In this document: positions 17,725-25,021 of the stretch, piece by piece
Position numbering within the stretch: position 1 is the first letter of the stretch
How the letters are laid out: every line of letters begins with the position of its first letter
Source: JANQGH01 sp039177555
GTDB lineage: Bacteria; Pseudomonadota; Alphaproteobacteria; DSM-16000; Inquilinaceae
Assembly: GCA_039177555.1 (NCBI GenBank)
Contig: JBCDFV010000012.1
Span: 1-64,000, forward strand
DNA length: 64,000 nt
Direction of reading: 5' to 3'
Notes under the pieces: generated by a model
What the model saw: the letters and a program-made list of their open reading frames with translations, nothing else
What the model was told of the DNA's origin: nothing
Databases searched by the model: none
Translations under genes and position numbers: made by a program

Positions 17725-18543
17725 TCAAGAGTAAAAGGCCGGTGCCGTCTTATAGGTTCCGAACTGCTCCATATCGTGGCCGACATAGACCTCGGCGTCG
17801 TGCTTCAGCGCGATATCCTTCAGCTTGCGGATCGACTTCACGGCCGCTGACGGGTCGAGGTGGAAGCTGGAGATGATCTCTTCCTCGAAACCCTTGGTCG
17901 TGTAAGTGGCGTCGACAACGAACAGCATCGGCCTGCGGCCGGCGAGTTCCACCATCAGTGAATAGTGGCCGATCGTGTGCCCTGGGGTTTCGATCAGATG
18001 GACACCCTTGGCGATTTCCTGCGGGCCCGTCAGCAATTCGACCTTTGGTTGCCAGGAATCCATCGCCGGGTCCGGCGGCAGGTCCTTGCCCTGGCGCTTG
18101 GCCTGTGCGCGCAGCATGTCGGGGTGAAAGGTCATGTCTGAATAGCCGAGGACTTCGAACGGCTCAGGGTTCTTGCACTGGCCGAATTCGGCGGCGTGGC
18201 AGACCGTTACGGCGTCTTTCAGGTGTTTGTTGCCGCCGCAATGGTCGAAATGATAGTGCGAGTTGACGACGTAGTTTACGTCCTGGGCGCGAAAGCCCGC
18301 CTTTTCCAGCGCGCCCGGGATGGTTTGTTCCTGGGTCTGCTGGGGTTTTTCGAACGGCAACACGGCCATGACGTGGTCGTAGTCGTAGCCGGTGTCGAAC
18401 AGGTACAGCCCGTCCGCATGGTCGATCAGGATCGAATAGACCGGGAACCGAACCTCGCCCGCCGGTCCCCGGTTCCAGTTGATGTGGAAACCGTCGATCA
18501 CCAGCGTGCCGCCATCCAGAAGGTAGACCTTGGTATCTTTCAT
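17725..18543 (-). CDS. 4-Pyridoxolactonase (metallo-beta-lactamase fold)
   Basis: A 272-residue MBL-fold hydrolase related to N-acyl-homoserine lactonases. The zinc motif 'NSHYHFDHCGG' gives His96, His98, Asp100 and His101, the same numbers I recall for M. loti 4-pyridoxolactonase. The opening 'DTKVYLLDGG' and 'WNRGP-GEVRFPVYSILI' and 'YDYDHVM-VLPFEKP' also match that enzyme. It hydrolyses 4-pyridoxolactone to 4-pyridoxate. The start has a GGGGAGG ribosome site. It is the last gene of a minus-strand operon that begins with the BMP-type receptor, so this importer is tied to B6 breakdown. Confidence 0.9.
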   Translation of the reverse strand: MKDTKVYLLDGGTLVIDGFHINWNRGPAGEVRFPVYSILIDHADGLYLFDTGYDYDHVMAVLPFEKPQQTQEQTIPGALEKAGFRAQDVNYVVNSHYHFDHCGGNKHLKDAVTVCHAAEFGQCKNPEPFEVLGYSDMTFHPDMLRAQAKRQGKDLPPDPAMDSWQPKVELLTGPQEIAKGVHLIETPGHTIGHYSLMVELAGRRPMLFVVDATYTTKGFEEEIISSFHLDPSAAVKSIRKLKDIALKHDAEVYVGHDMEQFGTYKTAPAFYS

Positions 18544-18577
18544 TGCTTTTGCCTCCCCGTGTCAGTCTGATTGAAGT

Positions 18578-19513
18578 CTAACGCTGTCCGCGCACATAGG
18601 GCAGCCCCAGTGCCGCCGGCAGGGCCGAACGCCTGGCAAAGATCACCAGCACGAGCATGACCATGGCGAAGGGCAGCATCTGCACCACATCCGTAGGCAC
18701 ATTTACGCCACCGACCTGCAAGGCTGTGGTCAGCGACAGGCTGGCGCCGAACAGCAGTGCGCCGTAGAGCACCCAGGTCGGGTGCCCGCGCGCCAGCATG
18801 GCCAGCACGATCGCGATGAAGCCGGCCCCGCCGGTCATGAACGGAATGAAGATGCCGGCGCCGATCATCGACATATAGGCGCCACCCAGGCCGGCCATCA
18901 TACCTGTGAACAGCACGGCAAGGGTGCGCGTCGTCGTGACCGAAACGCCAGCTGCGTCCAGGGCCGCGGGCTTGTCGCCGGCGGCCTGCAGGTTGAGGCC
19001 GACATTCGTGCGCCGGAAGACCCAGACCAGAACAAAGACGGCGATGATGGCCAGATAGACGCTGGGGTGCCGGTCGAAGATTCCGGGACCGACGATGGGG
19101 ATCTGGGACAGCAGTGGGATGGGCAGCGTGTCGACCGCCGGCAGGCGCGGATAGGTGCGGCTGAACTGAACATGGTGCAGCAGGGCCGTGATGCCGTCCG
19201 CGCCCAAGGTCAGCGCGATGCCGATGACGATCTGGTTTAGCCCGAGGCGCACGCACAGCAGCGCCATCAGTGAGGCCAGGATCAGCCCGCCGACGGCGCC
19301 GCCGAGAAAGCCCAGCCATAGCGATCCGCTCAAGAACGCGACGTAAAAGCCGGTATAGGCACCGAGCAGCATCATGCCCTCGATGCCGATGTTCAAGACG
19401 CCGGCCTTTTCGGAGACCTGCTCGCCCAGCCCGGCCAGCAACAGCGGGATGCCGGCGGCGATGGCGCCGGCCACCAGCGAGATCAGAAAGGCGTCGCTCA
19501 ACAGGCCCGACAT
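18578..19513 (-). CDS. ABC transporter permease (BMP/RbsC class, second permease)
   Basis: A 311-residue inner-membrane permease of the branched-chain/ribose (BPD_transp_2) family, with about 8-10 hydrophobic segments and the motif 'EKAGVLNIGIEGMMLLGAY' typical of the nucleoside and BMP-family importers. It follows the larger permease by 7 bp and precedes the lactonase gene by 34 bp. With the other permease, the ATPase and the BMP receptor it makes a complete importer. Known relatives carry nucleosides or riboflavin. The lactonase link suggests pyridoxine, pyridoxal or 4-pyridoxolactone as substrate; this is inference. Confidence 0.9.
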   Translation of the reverse strand: MSGLLSDAFLISLVAGAIAAGIPLLLAGLGEQVSEKAGVLNIGIEGMMLLGAYTGFYVAFLSGSLWLGFLGGAVGGLILASLMALLCVRLGLNQIVIGIALTLGADGITALLHHVQFSRTYPRLPAVDTLPIPLLSQIPIVGPGIFDRHPSVYLAIIAVFVLVWVFRRTNVGLNLQAAGDKPAALDAAGVSVTTTRTLAVLFTGMMAGLGGAYMSMIGAGIFIPFMTGGAGFIAIVLAMLARGHPTWVLYGALLFGASLSLTTALQVGGVNVPTDVVQMLPFAMVMLVLVIFARRSALPAALGLPYVRGQR

Positions 19514-19520
19514 GGCGCGC

Positions 19521-20621
19521 TCAGGCCCGCCGCGCCAGCGCGCGCCGATGGCTCAGCCATTCGGTCAGGGCCATGAAGATCAGGATCAGCGCGACCAGTA
19601 CTAGAACGAAATAGTTGGGCAGGTCGGCCCGACGCGAGGCGGTTTCCCCGCCGATCGACAGCATGGCGAAGAAGAAGGTGAAGCCAATCACCGCAATGCC
19701 GTTGAAGCGGGCCAGGAAGACCAGCGGGATGATGGCCAGCCCATAGCCCGGGTTCCAATCCGCCCGGACGTTGCCCCAGACGCCCAGGATTTCCACCGAG
19801 CCTGCCAAGCCCGCGAGCCCGGCGCTGAGGCCAAACGTGACGACGGTCAGCAAGGGCACCGATAGGCCGGCATGCAGCGCGGCCTTGGGGTTGGCGCCGA
19901 CCGTCTGCAGACGCAGGCCAAAGGCGGTTCTGGTCATCACCCAATGAACCACCAAGATCACCACCACCGCGATCACGACGCCGATATTGATCGTCGTGCC
20001 GAACAGCCGCGGCAGGCGGTCATCGGTCGCCAGCGTCAGGGTCTGGGGCACGGTGGTGTTGGGGTCGTTGAACGGGATCTTGATCAGCACGTTGGCCAGG
20101 CTGACGCCCAGAAAGCTCATCATCAGGGTCGTAACGATCTCGTTCACGCCTTGATAGGCCTTCAACAGCGCCGGGATCAGAGACCAGACCGCGCCGACCA
20201 GGAAACCGGCAACCATGCCGACGGGCAGCACAATCCAGGCGGGCACCGATTGGATCATCGAGGCGGATAGCGCTGCGGTGATGACGGCCGCCAGTAGAAA
20301 CTGTCCATCGATGCCCAGGTTCCAGAGACCGGCACGGAACGCGACGATCAGACTGGCACCCAGTAGAATCAATGGCGCGCAGCGCGTGATCGTTTCCTGC
20401 AGGCCGATCCAGGAGATCAGGCCCCGCCGCACGATATTGACGTAGAACGAGATCGGGTCGCGGCCCAGCAACAGCAGGATGACCGCCCCGACGATCAGCG
20501 CCAGCAGGATCGGTACCAACGCCAACACGATGCGGACCAGCCATTCCGGCATCCCAGTGCCTTGGCCTGACAAGCCGGCGGCTGTCGGCGTCGGATCGTT
20601 TGTGCCGGCGTCCGCCGTCAT
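19521..20621 (-). CDS. ABC transporter permease (BMP/RbsC class, first permease)
   Basis: A 366-residue permease of the same family as the one downstream, with an N-terminal polar tail of about 25 residues before the first helix ('VRIVLALVPILLALIVGAVI'). The segment 'RAGLWNLGIDGQFLLAAVI' is the NIG-type motif of nucleoside/BMP-associated permeases. Its ATG overlaps the stop of the ATPase gene, so translation is coupled. It pairs with the 311-residue permease. Confidence 0.9.
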   Translation of the reverse strand: MTADAGTNDPTPTAAGLSGQGTGMPEWLVRIVLALVPILLALIVGAVILLLLGRDPISFYVNIVRRGLISWIGLQETITRCAPLILLGASLIVAFRAGLWNLGIDGQFLLAAVITAALSASMIQSVPAWIVLPVGMVAGFLVGAVWSLIPALLKAYQGVNEIVTTLMMSFLGVSLANVLIKIPFNDPNTTVPQTLTLATDDRLPRLFGTTINIGVVIAVVVILVVHWVMTRTAFGLRLQTVGANPKAALHAGLSVPLLTVVTFGLSAGLAGLAGSVEILGVWGNVRADWNPGYGLAIIPLVFLARFNGIAVIGFTFFFAMLSIGGETASRRADLPNYFVLVLVALILIFMALTEWLSHRRALARRA

Positions 20622-22207
20622 GCCGCCGCGCCGACGCCGATCATCAACTCGCCGACCCGTCTTTGGGCGTCGCGGTCATTGTCGACGATGCCGACCATCC
20701 GGCCTTGCAGCATGACGCCGATCCGATCGGACAGTTCCAGGATTTCATCCAGATCGGTCGAGATCAGGACCGTCGCCACGCCCTGGTCCGCCTGTTCGCG
20801 GATCGCGCGCCGGGCGAACTGGATGTTGTTCGCGTCCAGGCCATAGGTCGGTTTGTTGTAGATCACCGCGATCGGCGCGTTGTCCAATTCGCGTGCCAGC
20901 AGCGCCTTTTGGATGTTGCCGCCGGACAGCCGGCCGATGGGCGTTTGAGGCCCCGGCGTGCGCACGTCATGGCGGTCGATCAAGGTGCGCGCGTGGCGCT
21001 CGACCTCGCGCTTGCGGATGGTTCCGTTGCGCCAGAACGGCTCGTCGCCGATGCGCTTCAGCAGCAGATTGAGGCCGACCTGGAAGGTGCCGACCGTGCC
21101 TTCGCCAAGTCTGTCGTCGGTGACATAGCGAAGGCCGGCGCGCTGGCGCTGAACCACTGACAGGCCGCTGATCGGTTCGCTCTTCAGGCTCAACGATCCG
21201 CCGACGATCCTACGCTGACCTGCCAGGGCCTCAGCGAGTTGCTTTTGGCCGTTGCCGTCGACGCCCGCGATGCCGAAGACCTCGCCCGCCCGTACCTGGA
21301 ACGCCACGCCGCTCACGGCGGGCTCGCCCGGTCCGGCAGCGGCCACCAGTTCGTCCGCCGACAGGACGACCGGCCCGTCGATCAGACGGCTGTTGTTCCG
21401 GTCGGCGTCGCCGCCGGCGCCTTCGGGTGACGCGGTCCCGAACATCAGATCGACGATCCGCGTGATGGCCTGATCCTCGCCCAGCGCCGCCAGTTGGTCG
21501 GGCGTCAGTTCGCCGACCTTGCGGCCGAGCTTCAGCACGGTGACGCGGTCGCCGAAGCGCACCGCCTCGTTCAGCTTGTGCGTGATGAACAGGATGGCGA
21601 TGCCGGCATCGCGCAGCCGGCCCATGACCTGGCCCAGGTCCTCCACGCCCTTCGGCGTCAGCATCGCCGTCGCCTCGTCCAGGATCAGCACCTGCTCGCC
21701 GCGCCACAGCGCCTTGACGATCTCGACCTGCTGCTGCTGGCCCAGCGACAGGTCCCCCAGCGTGGCATCCTCCGGCAGCGATATGCCCAGCATCTCGCTG
21801 ATTTCGCCCAGCCGCCGCCGGGTCGCGGCCCGGTTCATGCGCTGGTGCCAGGGCGCGCCCAGCATCAGATTTTCCAGAACCGTAAGGGTCGGAACCAGCG
21901 TCGGATGTTGGTAGACCGTGCCGATGCCAAGCTCCAACGCGCGCCTCGGGCTTGAGATCGCCGTCGCCTGGTCCCGTACGCGGATGGCGCCGGCGTCCGG
22001 CTGCAGCATGCCGGACAGCATGGCGATCAAGGTCGACTTGCCCGCGCCGTTCTCGCCGAGCAGGGCTTGCACTTCGCCGGGGTAGATCGATAGCGAGACG
22101 TCGTCGTTGGCGACGACGCCGGGGAAGCGCTTTGTCACGCCGTCGACGACGACGATCGGCGCATTGGCGCCGGTTTCAGCCGTGGCCGCTGGCAACGAGT
22201 TGGTCAT
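20618..22207 (-). CDS. ABC transporter ATP-binding protein, double-domain (RbsA/BMP class)
   Basis: A 529-residue fusion of two ABC domains. The first has Walker A 'GENGAGKS' (about residues 55-62), signature 'LSLGQQQQVEIVKAL' and Walker B 'VLILDEATAMLTP'. The second domain has the degenerate Walker A 'GVDGNGQKQL', lacking the usual Lys-Ser/Thr pair, but keeps a signature 'LSGGNIQKALLAREL'. This asymmetry is normal for RbsA/MglA and nucleoside importers. The Walker B of the second half is altered ('IAVIYNKPTYGLDANN', Asn for the acidic pair), also common in this class. It sits between the receptor gene, behind a terminator-like hairpin, and the permeases. Confidence 0.92.
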   Translation of the reverse strand: MTNSLPAATAETGANAPIVVVDGVTKRFPGVVANDDVSLSIYPGEVQALLGENGAGKSTLIAMLSGMLQPDAGAIRVRDQATAISSPRRALELGIGTVYQHPTLVPTLTVLENLMLGAPWHQRMNRAATRRRLGEISEMLGISLPEDATLGDLSLGQQQQVEIVKALWRGEQVLILDEATAMLTPKGVEDLGQVMGRLRDAGIAILFITHKLNEAVRFGDRVTVLKLGRKVGELTPDQLAALGEDQAITRIVDLMFGTASPEGAGGDADRNNSRLIDGPVVLSADELVAAAGPGEPAVSGVAFQVRAGEVFGIAGVDGNGQKQLAEALAGQRRIVGGSLSLKSEPISGLSVVQRQRAGLRYVTDDRLGEGTVGTFQVGLNLLLKRIGDEPFWRNGTIRKREVERHARTLIDRHDVRTPGPQTPIGRLSGGNIQKALLARELDNAPIAVIYNKPTYGLDANNIQFARRAIREQADQGVATVLISTDLDEILELSDRIGVMLQGRMVGIVDNDRDAQRRVGELMIGVGAAA

Positions 22208-22231
22208 CGGCGAAACCGGACTCTAACGACA

Positions 22232-22266
22232 TAAAAATGGCCGGGACGCGCTTAGCCGTCCCGGCC
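22232..22266 (-). terminator. Intrinsic terminator/attenuator between receptor and ATPase genes
   Basis: On the minus strand a perfect 10-bp stem (GGCCGGGACG with CGTCCCGGCC, 22239-22248 and 22257-22266) with an 8-base loop is followed by A-T5-A. It lies 14 bp after the receptor stop and before the ATPase start. Partial termination here would make far more receptor than membrane components, a usual arrangement for importers. Confidence 0.75.
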
Positions 22267-22280
22267 TCTCAAACAAAACG

Positions 22281-23327
22281 CTACTCGCTCGCGTCGACCG
22301 TGGTCATCAGCGCGCGAACCTCCTGCGCGTCGAAGATCGCGGGTACCTCGACGGCGCCGTCGATGATTGCCTGGCGGACCTCCATCAGTTCGGTCCAGGT
22401 TGCCGGCGGGATGTATTCGGTCTGCAGCAGCACGACGGAGTCGTCCTCCAGCCCGATCTCATATCCGACCGCGCCGAAGTCGCCATTGTTCAGATCGTCG
22501 ATCATCGCGGTGTAGACCGGCTCGAGATTCCAGACCACCGACGACAGCAGAAAACCGGTGTCGATCGACGACTTGTCGCCGATCACATCGATGAACCACG
22601 CCTGGTCGCCATCCACGGCCGGCGTGGTCTCGATCGCCTGCAGCATGCCGAAAGTCGAGCCGTTGCCCTGGCCGAAGACGATGTCCGCGCCCGCCGCGAT
22701 GACGGATTCGGTCACCCGGCGACCGCCGGCGGCATCGGCATAGGCGGCCGGGCCGATCACGGCATAGATGATGTCGATGTCCGGGTTGGCCGCCCGCGCG
22801 CCGAGCGCGAAACCGGCCGACTGGCTGTTCCAGGACGGCGGTTCGCCCGACACGACAATGCCGACCGTGTCGGTGCGTGACATGTTCGCCGCCAGGATGC
22901 CGGCCAGATAGGCGCCGTCATGACCGCTGAGCGTGTAGTCGGCGATCAGGCCAGGCTCGACCGCTTCCGGCGTATCGACGATGGCAACCGCCACGCCGGT
23001 CTCATGCGCCACCTCGGGGGCGGCCGTGTTGTAGCCGGAGGCGTGGGCGATGATCAGGTCCGCGCCTTCGCCCGCCAGTTCGCGCAAGGTCGGGCGCACG
23101 TCGCCATAGCCGAGACCTTCGGCGGTGATGACCTCGACACCCATGGCCTCAGCGGCCGCGCGCGCCGCGTCGACGCCCTGCTGGTTCCAGCCGAAGTCCG
23201 TGCCTTGCTCAGGCGTCATAACGGCGATGATTTCGACCTGCGCCTGGGCCGGCCCGGTCGCGAAGGTCAGCGCGCCGACCGCTGCCATGGTCGTCAGAAA
23301 GGTGTTTCGAACTGCTCGGTAAGCCAT
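22281..23327 (-). CDS. BMP-family ABC transporter substrate-binding protein
   Basis: A 348-residue receptor of the BMP (PF02608-type) family, which in characterised cases binds nucleosides or riboflavin. The signal peptide runs to 'PAQA-Q' at about residue 29. It is not lipidated, since no lipobox cysteine is present. The mature part starts 'VEIIAVMTPEQGTDFGWNQQG', typical of the family. ATG at 23327 has a strong AGAGGGGG site; the upstream reading crosses the palindromic regulatory region and is rejected. It is the first gene of the operon ending with 4-pyridoxolactonase. A vitamin B6 compound is the suggested ligand, from context only. Confidence 0.9.
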   Translation of the reverse strand: MAYRAVRNTFLTTMAAVGALTFATGPAQAQVEIIAVMTPEQGTDFGWNQQGVDAARAAAEAMGVEVITAEGLGYGDVRPTLRELAGEGADLIIAHASGYNTAAPEVAHETGVAVAIVDTPEAVEPGLIADYTLSGHDGAYLAGILAANMSRTDTVGIVVSGEPPSWNSQSAGFALGARAANPDIDIIYAVIGPAAYADAAGGRRVTESVIAAGADIVFGQGNGSTFGMLQAIETTPAVDGDQAWFIDVIGDKSSIDTGFLLSSVVWNLEPVYTAMIDDLNNGDFGAVGYEIGLEDDSVVLLQTEYIPPATWTELMEVRQAIIDGAVEVPAIFDAQEVRALMTTVDASE

Positions 23328-23408
23328 GATACCCCCTCTTGTCCTGTGGCGCGGCGTCTCTTCTAACCGGACGCCCCACGTTTGATGTGACCGCCATGAT
23401 GATAACCT

Positions 23409-23455
23409 GATGCGGTCGCATCGATTTTCACAATGTGAAAACGCGTTTGCGTTTT
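23409..23455. promoter_or_regulatory. Cluster of three palindromes upstream of the BMP importer operon
   Basis: Three inverted repeats lie side by side: GATGCG-GT-CGCATC (23409-23422), TTTTCAC-AAT-GTGAAAA (23425-23441) and AAAACGC-GTTT-GCGTTTT (23438-23455). The middle one is 17 bp and resembles the operator at 6821-6837 (11 of 17 bases, TTYTC...GARAA). The second and third share four bases. They lie 82-128 bp upstream of the receptor ATG and probably bind one or more regulators. Confidence 0.68.
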
Positions 23456-23534
23456 CTGGTAAAACCGTACCGACCCGATCGTCGCAATGCAACGCTTTCG
23501 ATGGGCGTATGCGATGGCGCCATTCGGTCTCGCG

Positions 23535-24020
23535 TTAGACGTACTGGCAGTCTGCACGCGCAGCGCCCAGTCGGCAACGCAGCGTGATCGCCCTGTCGGC
23601 GGTTCGCAGGCGGTCCACTGCAGGCTCCGTCCAAAACGCTCTTTCAGAGCCCGGCTGTCCACAGATCAGGCGCTCGACCGCCATATGGTCGCCGACCTCG
23701 TTCAGGATGGCGACGTCGCCGGTTGCGCTTCGGACCAACAGGGCCTGCGTCGCTTGGTCGCCTGGCGGGATCGGTCCGATGGAGACCTCGAACCAGTGGG
23801 CGAGCAGGAACTGACAGACAAGCGGCGCGGAAGCCGAGCCATTGACGATCGTCAGATCCGTCGATGTCCACTCCCCGTCCGAGGCCAACGCGGGCGCGGA
23901 CGGCAACGGGTCGATCACGACAACCAGGGCGACCAGAGCGGCCGCCAGGCTAAAGCCGCATGCGTGACGCCTGTTCGCTGAGCTGTTGGGCGGCGGTCTT
24001 GACACTATCCAGGATCTCAT
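23535..24020 (-). CDS. Hypothetical secreted protein
   Basis: A possible 161-residue exported protein. It has an n-region with two arginines ('ANRRHACGF'), a hydrophobic stretch 'SLAAALVALVVVI' and a likely cleavage site after 'SAPALA', followed by a soluble domain with several cysteines. The start is uncertain: ATG at 24020 or GTG at 24005, neither with a good ribosome site, and both overlap the 3' end of the IclR gene. I do not recognise the family. The signal peptide makes this strand more credible than the overlapping plus-strand frame. Confidence 0.45.
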   Translation of the reverse strand: MRSWIVSRPPPNSSANRRHACGFSLAAALVALVVVIDPLPSAPALASDGEWTSTDLTIVNGSASAPLVCQFLLAHWFEVSIGPIPPGDQATQALLVRSATGDVAILNEVGDHMAVERLICGQPGSERAFWTEPAVDRLRTADRAITLRCRLGAARADCQYV

Positions 24021-24711
24021 GGCGTCGTTTGTCATCAATGTTTTGTGCAAGGCCCGCTACGGTTAGCGCGCCGACCACGTCCTTGCCGTCCGCAACCGGC
24101 GCCGCGGCCGCCCAAATGCCTTGGTCGACCTCGCCGTGGCTGACGCTCCAGCCTCTCGTCCGGATCGTGGCCAGTTCCTGTTCCAGCTCGGCTCTGGCGG
24201 TGTCGTCGCCCGCCGGAAGGGATCGGAAATAGTGATCCAACTCCTGCGGGTTCAGGGCGGAGAGCAGGATCTTGGCCGCCGCGCCGCGATGCAACGGCAT
24301 GGCCCGTCCGACATCGAAGGACAGGCGCACCGGGTGCGGACTTTCGGACCGCGCGACGCACACCGCGCTCTGCGCCACGCGCCTTAGCAGCAGACTGGTC
24401 TCGCCGCAGGTTTCGGTGATGGCGCGCAGGATCGGCATGGCCTTCTCCGCCAGCGGGTTCGCGGCAAGCGCGGCCCTGGCCAGGGGCAAGGCGCGAACGG
24501 ACACGACATAGCTGTTCGACGGCCCTTCCTCCAGCAGGCCGACCTCGCGCAACAGCGAGATATAGCGATAGGCCGTCGAAAGCGGGACGTCGGCCGCCTT
24601 GGCCAGCTGCTCCGCCGTCGCCGACGGACGGCTTTCGTCGAAGCTCATCAGCAAGCGCAGCACCTTGCGTGAGCTTCCGGTTCCTGACGTTTTTTGGCCG
24701 GCACGTGCCAC
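23950..24711 (-). CDS. IclR family transcriptional regulator
   Basis: A 253-residue IclR regulator with an N-terminal winged helix ('ATAEQLAKAADVPLSTAYRYISLLREVGLL', split about residues 30-60) and a GAF-like effector domain with the family run 'RGAAAKILLSAL'. A GTG at 24711 is preferred to the GTG at 24717 because GGGAGG is correctly spaced only for the former. It lies between the BMP importer operon and the cupin dioxygenase operon, which it faces. By position and by the recurring 17-bp palindromes it is the best candidate for the regulator of the whole 7-32 kb region. IclR proteins often sense aromatic acids, which would fit 4-pyridoxate. Confidence 0.9.
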   Translation of the reverse strand: MARAGQKTSGTGSSRKVLRLLMSFDESRPSATAEQLAKAADVPLSTAYRYISLLREVGLLEEGPSNSYVVSVRALPLARAALAANPLAEKAMPILRAITETCGETSLLLRRVAQSAVCVARSESPHPVRLSFDVGRAMPLHRGAAAKILLSALNPQELDHYFRSLPAGDDTARAELEQELATIRTRGWSVSHGEVDQGIWAAAAPVADGKDVVGALTVAGLAQNIDDKRRHEILDSVKTAAQQLSEQASRMRL

Positions 24712-24848
24712 AGGCACCTCCCAAATCCCTCTGTCAAATCTCCCCCTCTCGTCATCGCTTTCAGGCGCGAAGCGTGATCGCCGCTTTGCCGACTGACGAG
24801 CAAGGGTTGAATTATATAGCTGACTAGACTATCGGATGGTTATCAATC

Positions 24849-24865
24849 TTCTCATATAATGGTAA
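24849..24865. promoter_or_regulatory. Imperfect palindrome in the IclR/cupin divergent region
   Basis: TTCTCATATAATGGTAA keeps the TTCTC left arm and agrees with the 6821-6837 site at 12 of 17 bases, but its right arm is weak. It lies just upstream of the -35 box of the dioxygenase promoter, an activator-like position, and also upstream of the IclR gene. It may be a low-affinity site for the same regulator. Confidence 0.4.
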
Positions 24866-24879
24866 ACACATCTCACAGT

Positions 24880-24908
24880 TTGACAACGCAAAACCCGGTC
24901 CATACTGT
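24880..24908 (+). promoter_or_regulatory. Sigma-70-type promoter for the cupin dioxygenase operon
   Basis: TTGACA at 24880-24885 and TACTGT at 24903-24908 are separated by exactly 17 bp. The first gene of the operon starts 113 bp downstream. This is the clearest promoter seen in the catabolic region. Confidence 0.6.
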
Positions 24909-25021
24909 TTGGCTTACAAAGCCCGCCATAAACCCGCCGGTAAGATGTCGGGGACGTCATTCATAACCCGCGCGCCTTTGGGCGTGCCGTGAGAACCAGC
25001 GGTGATCGAGGAGATCGGACC

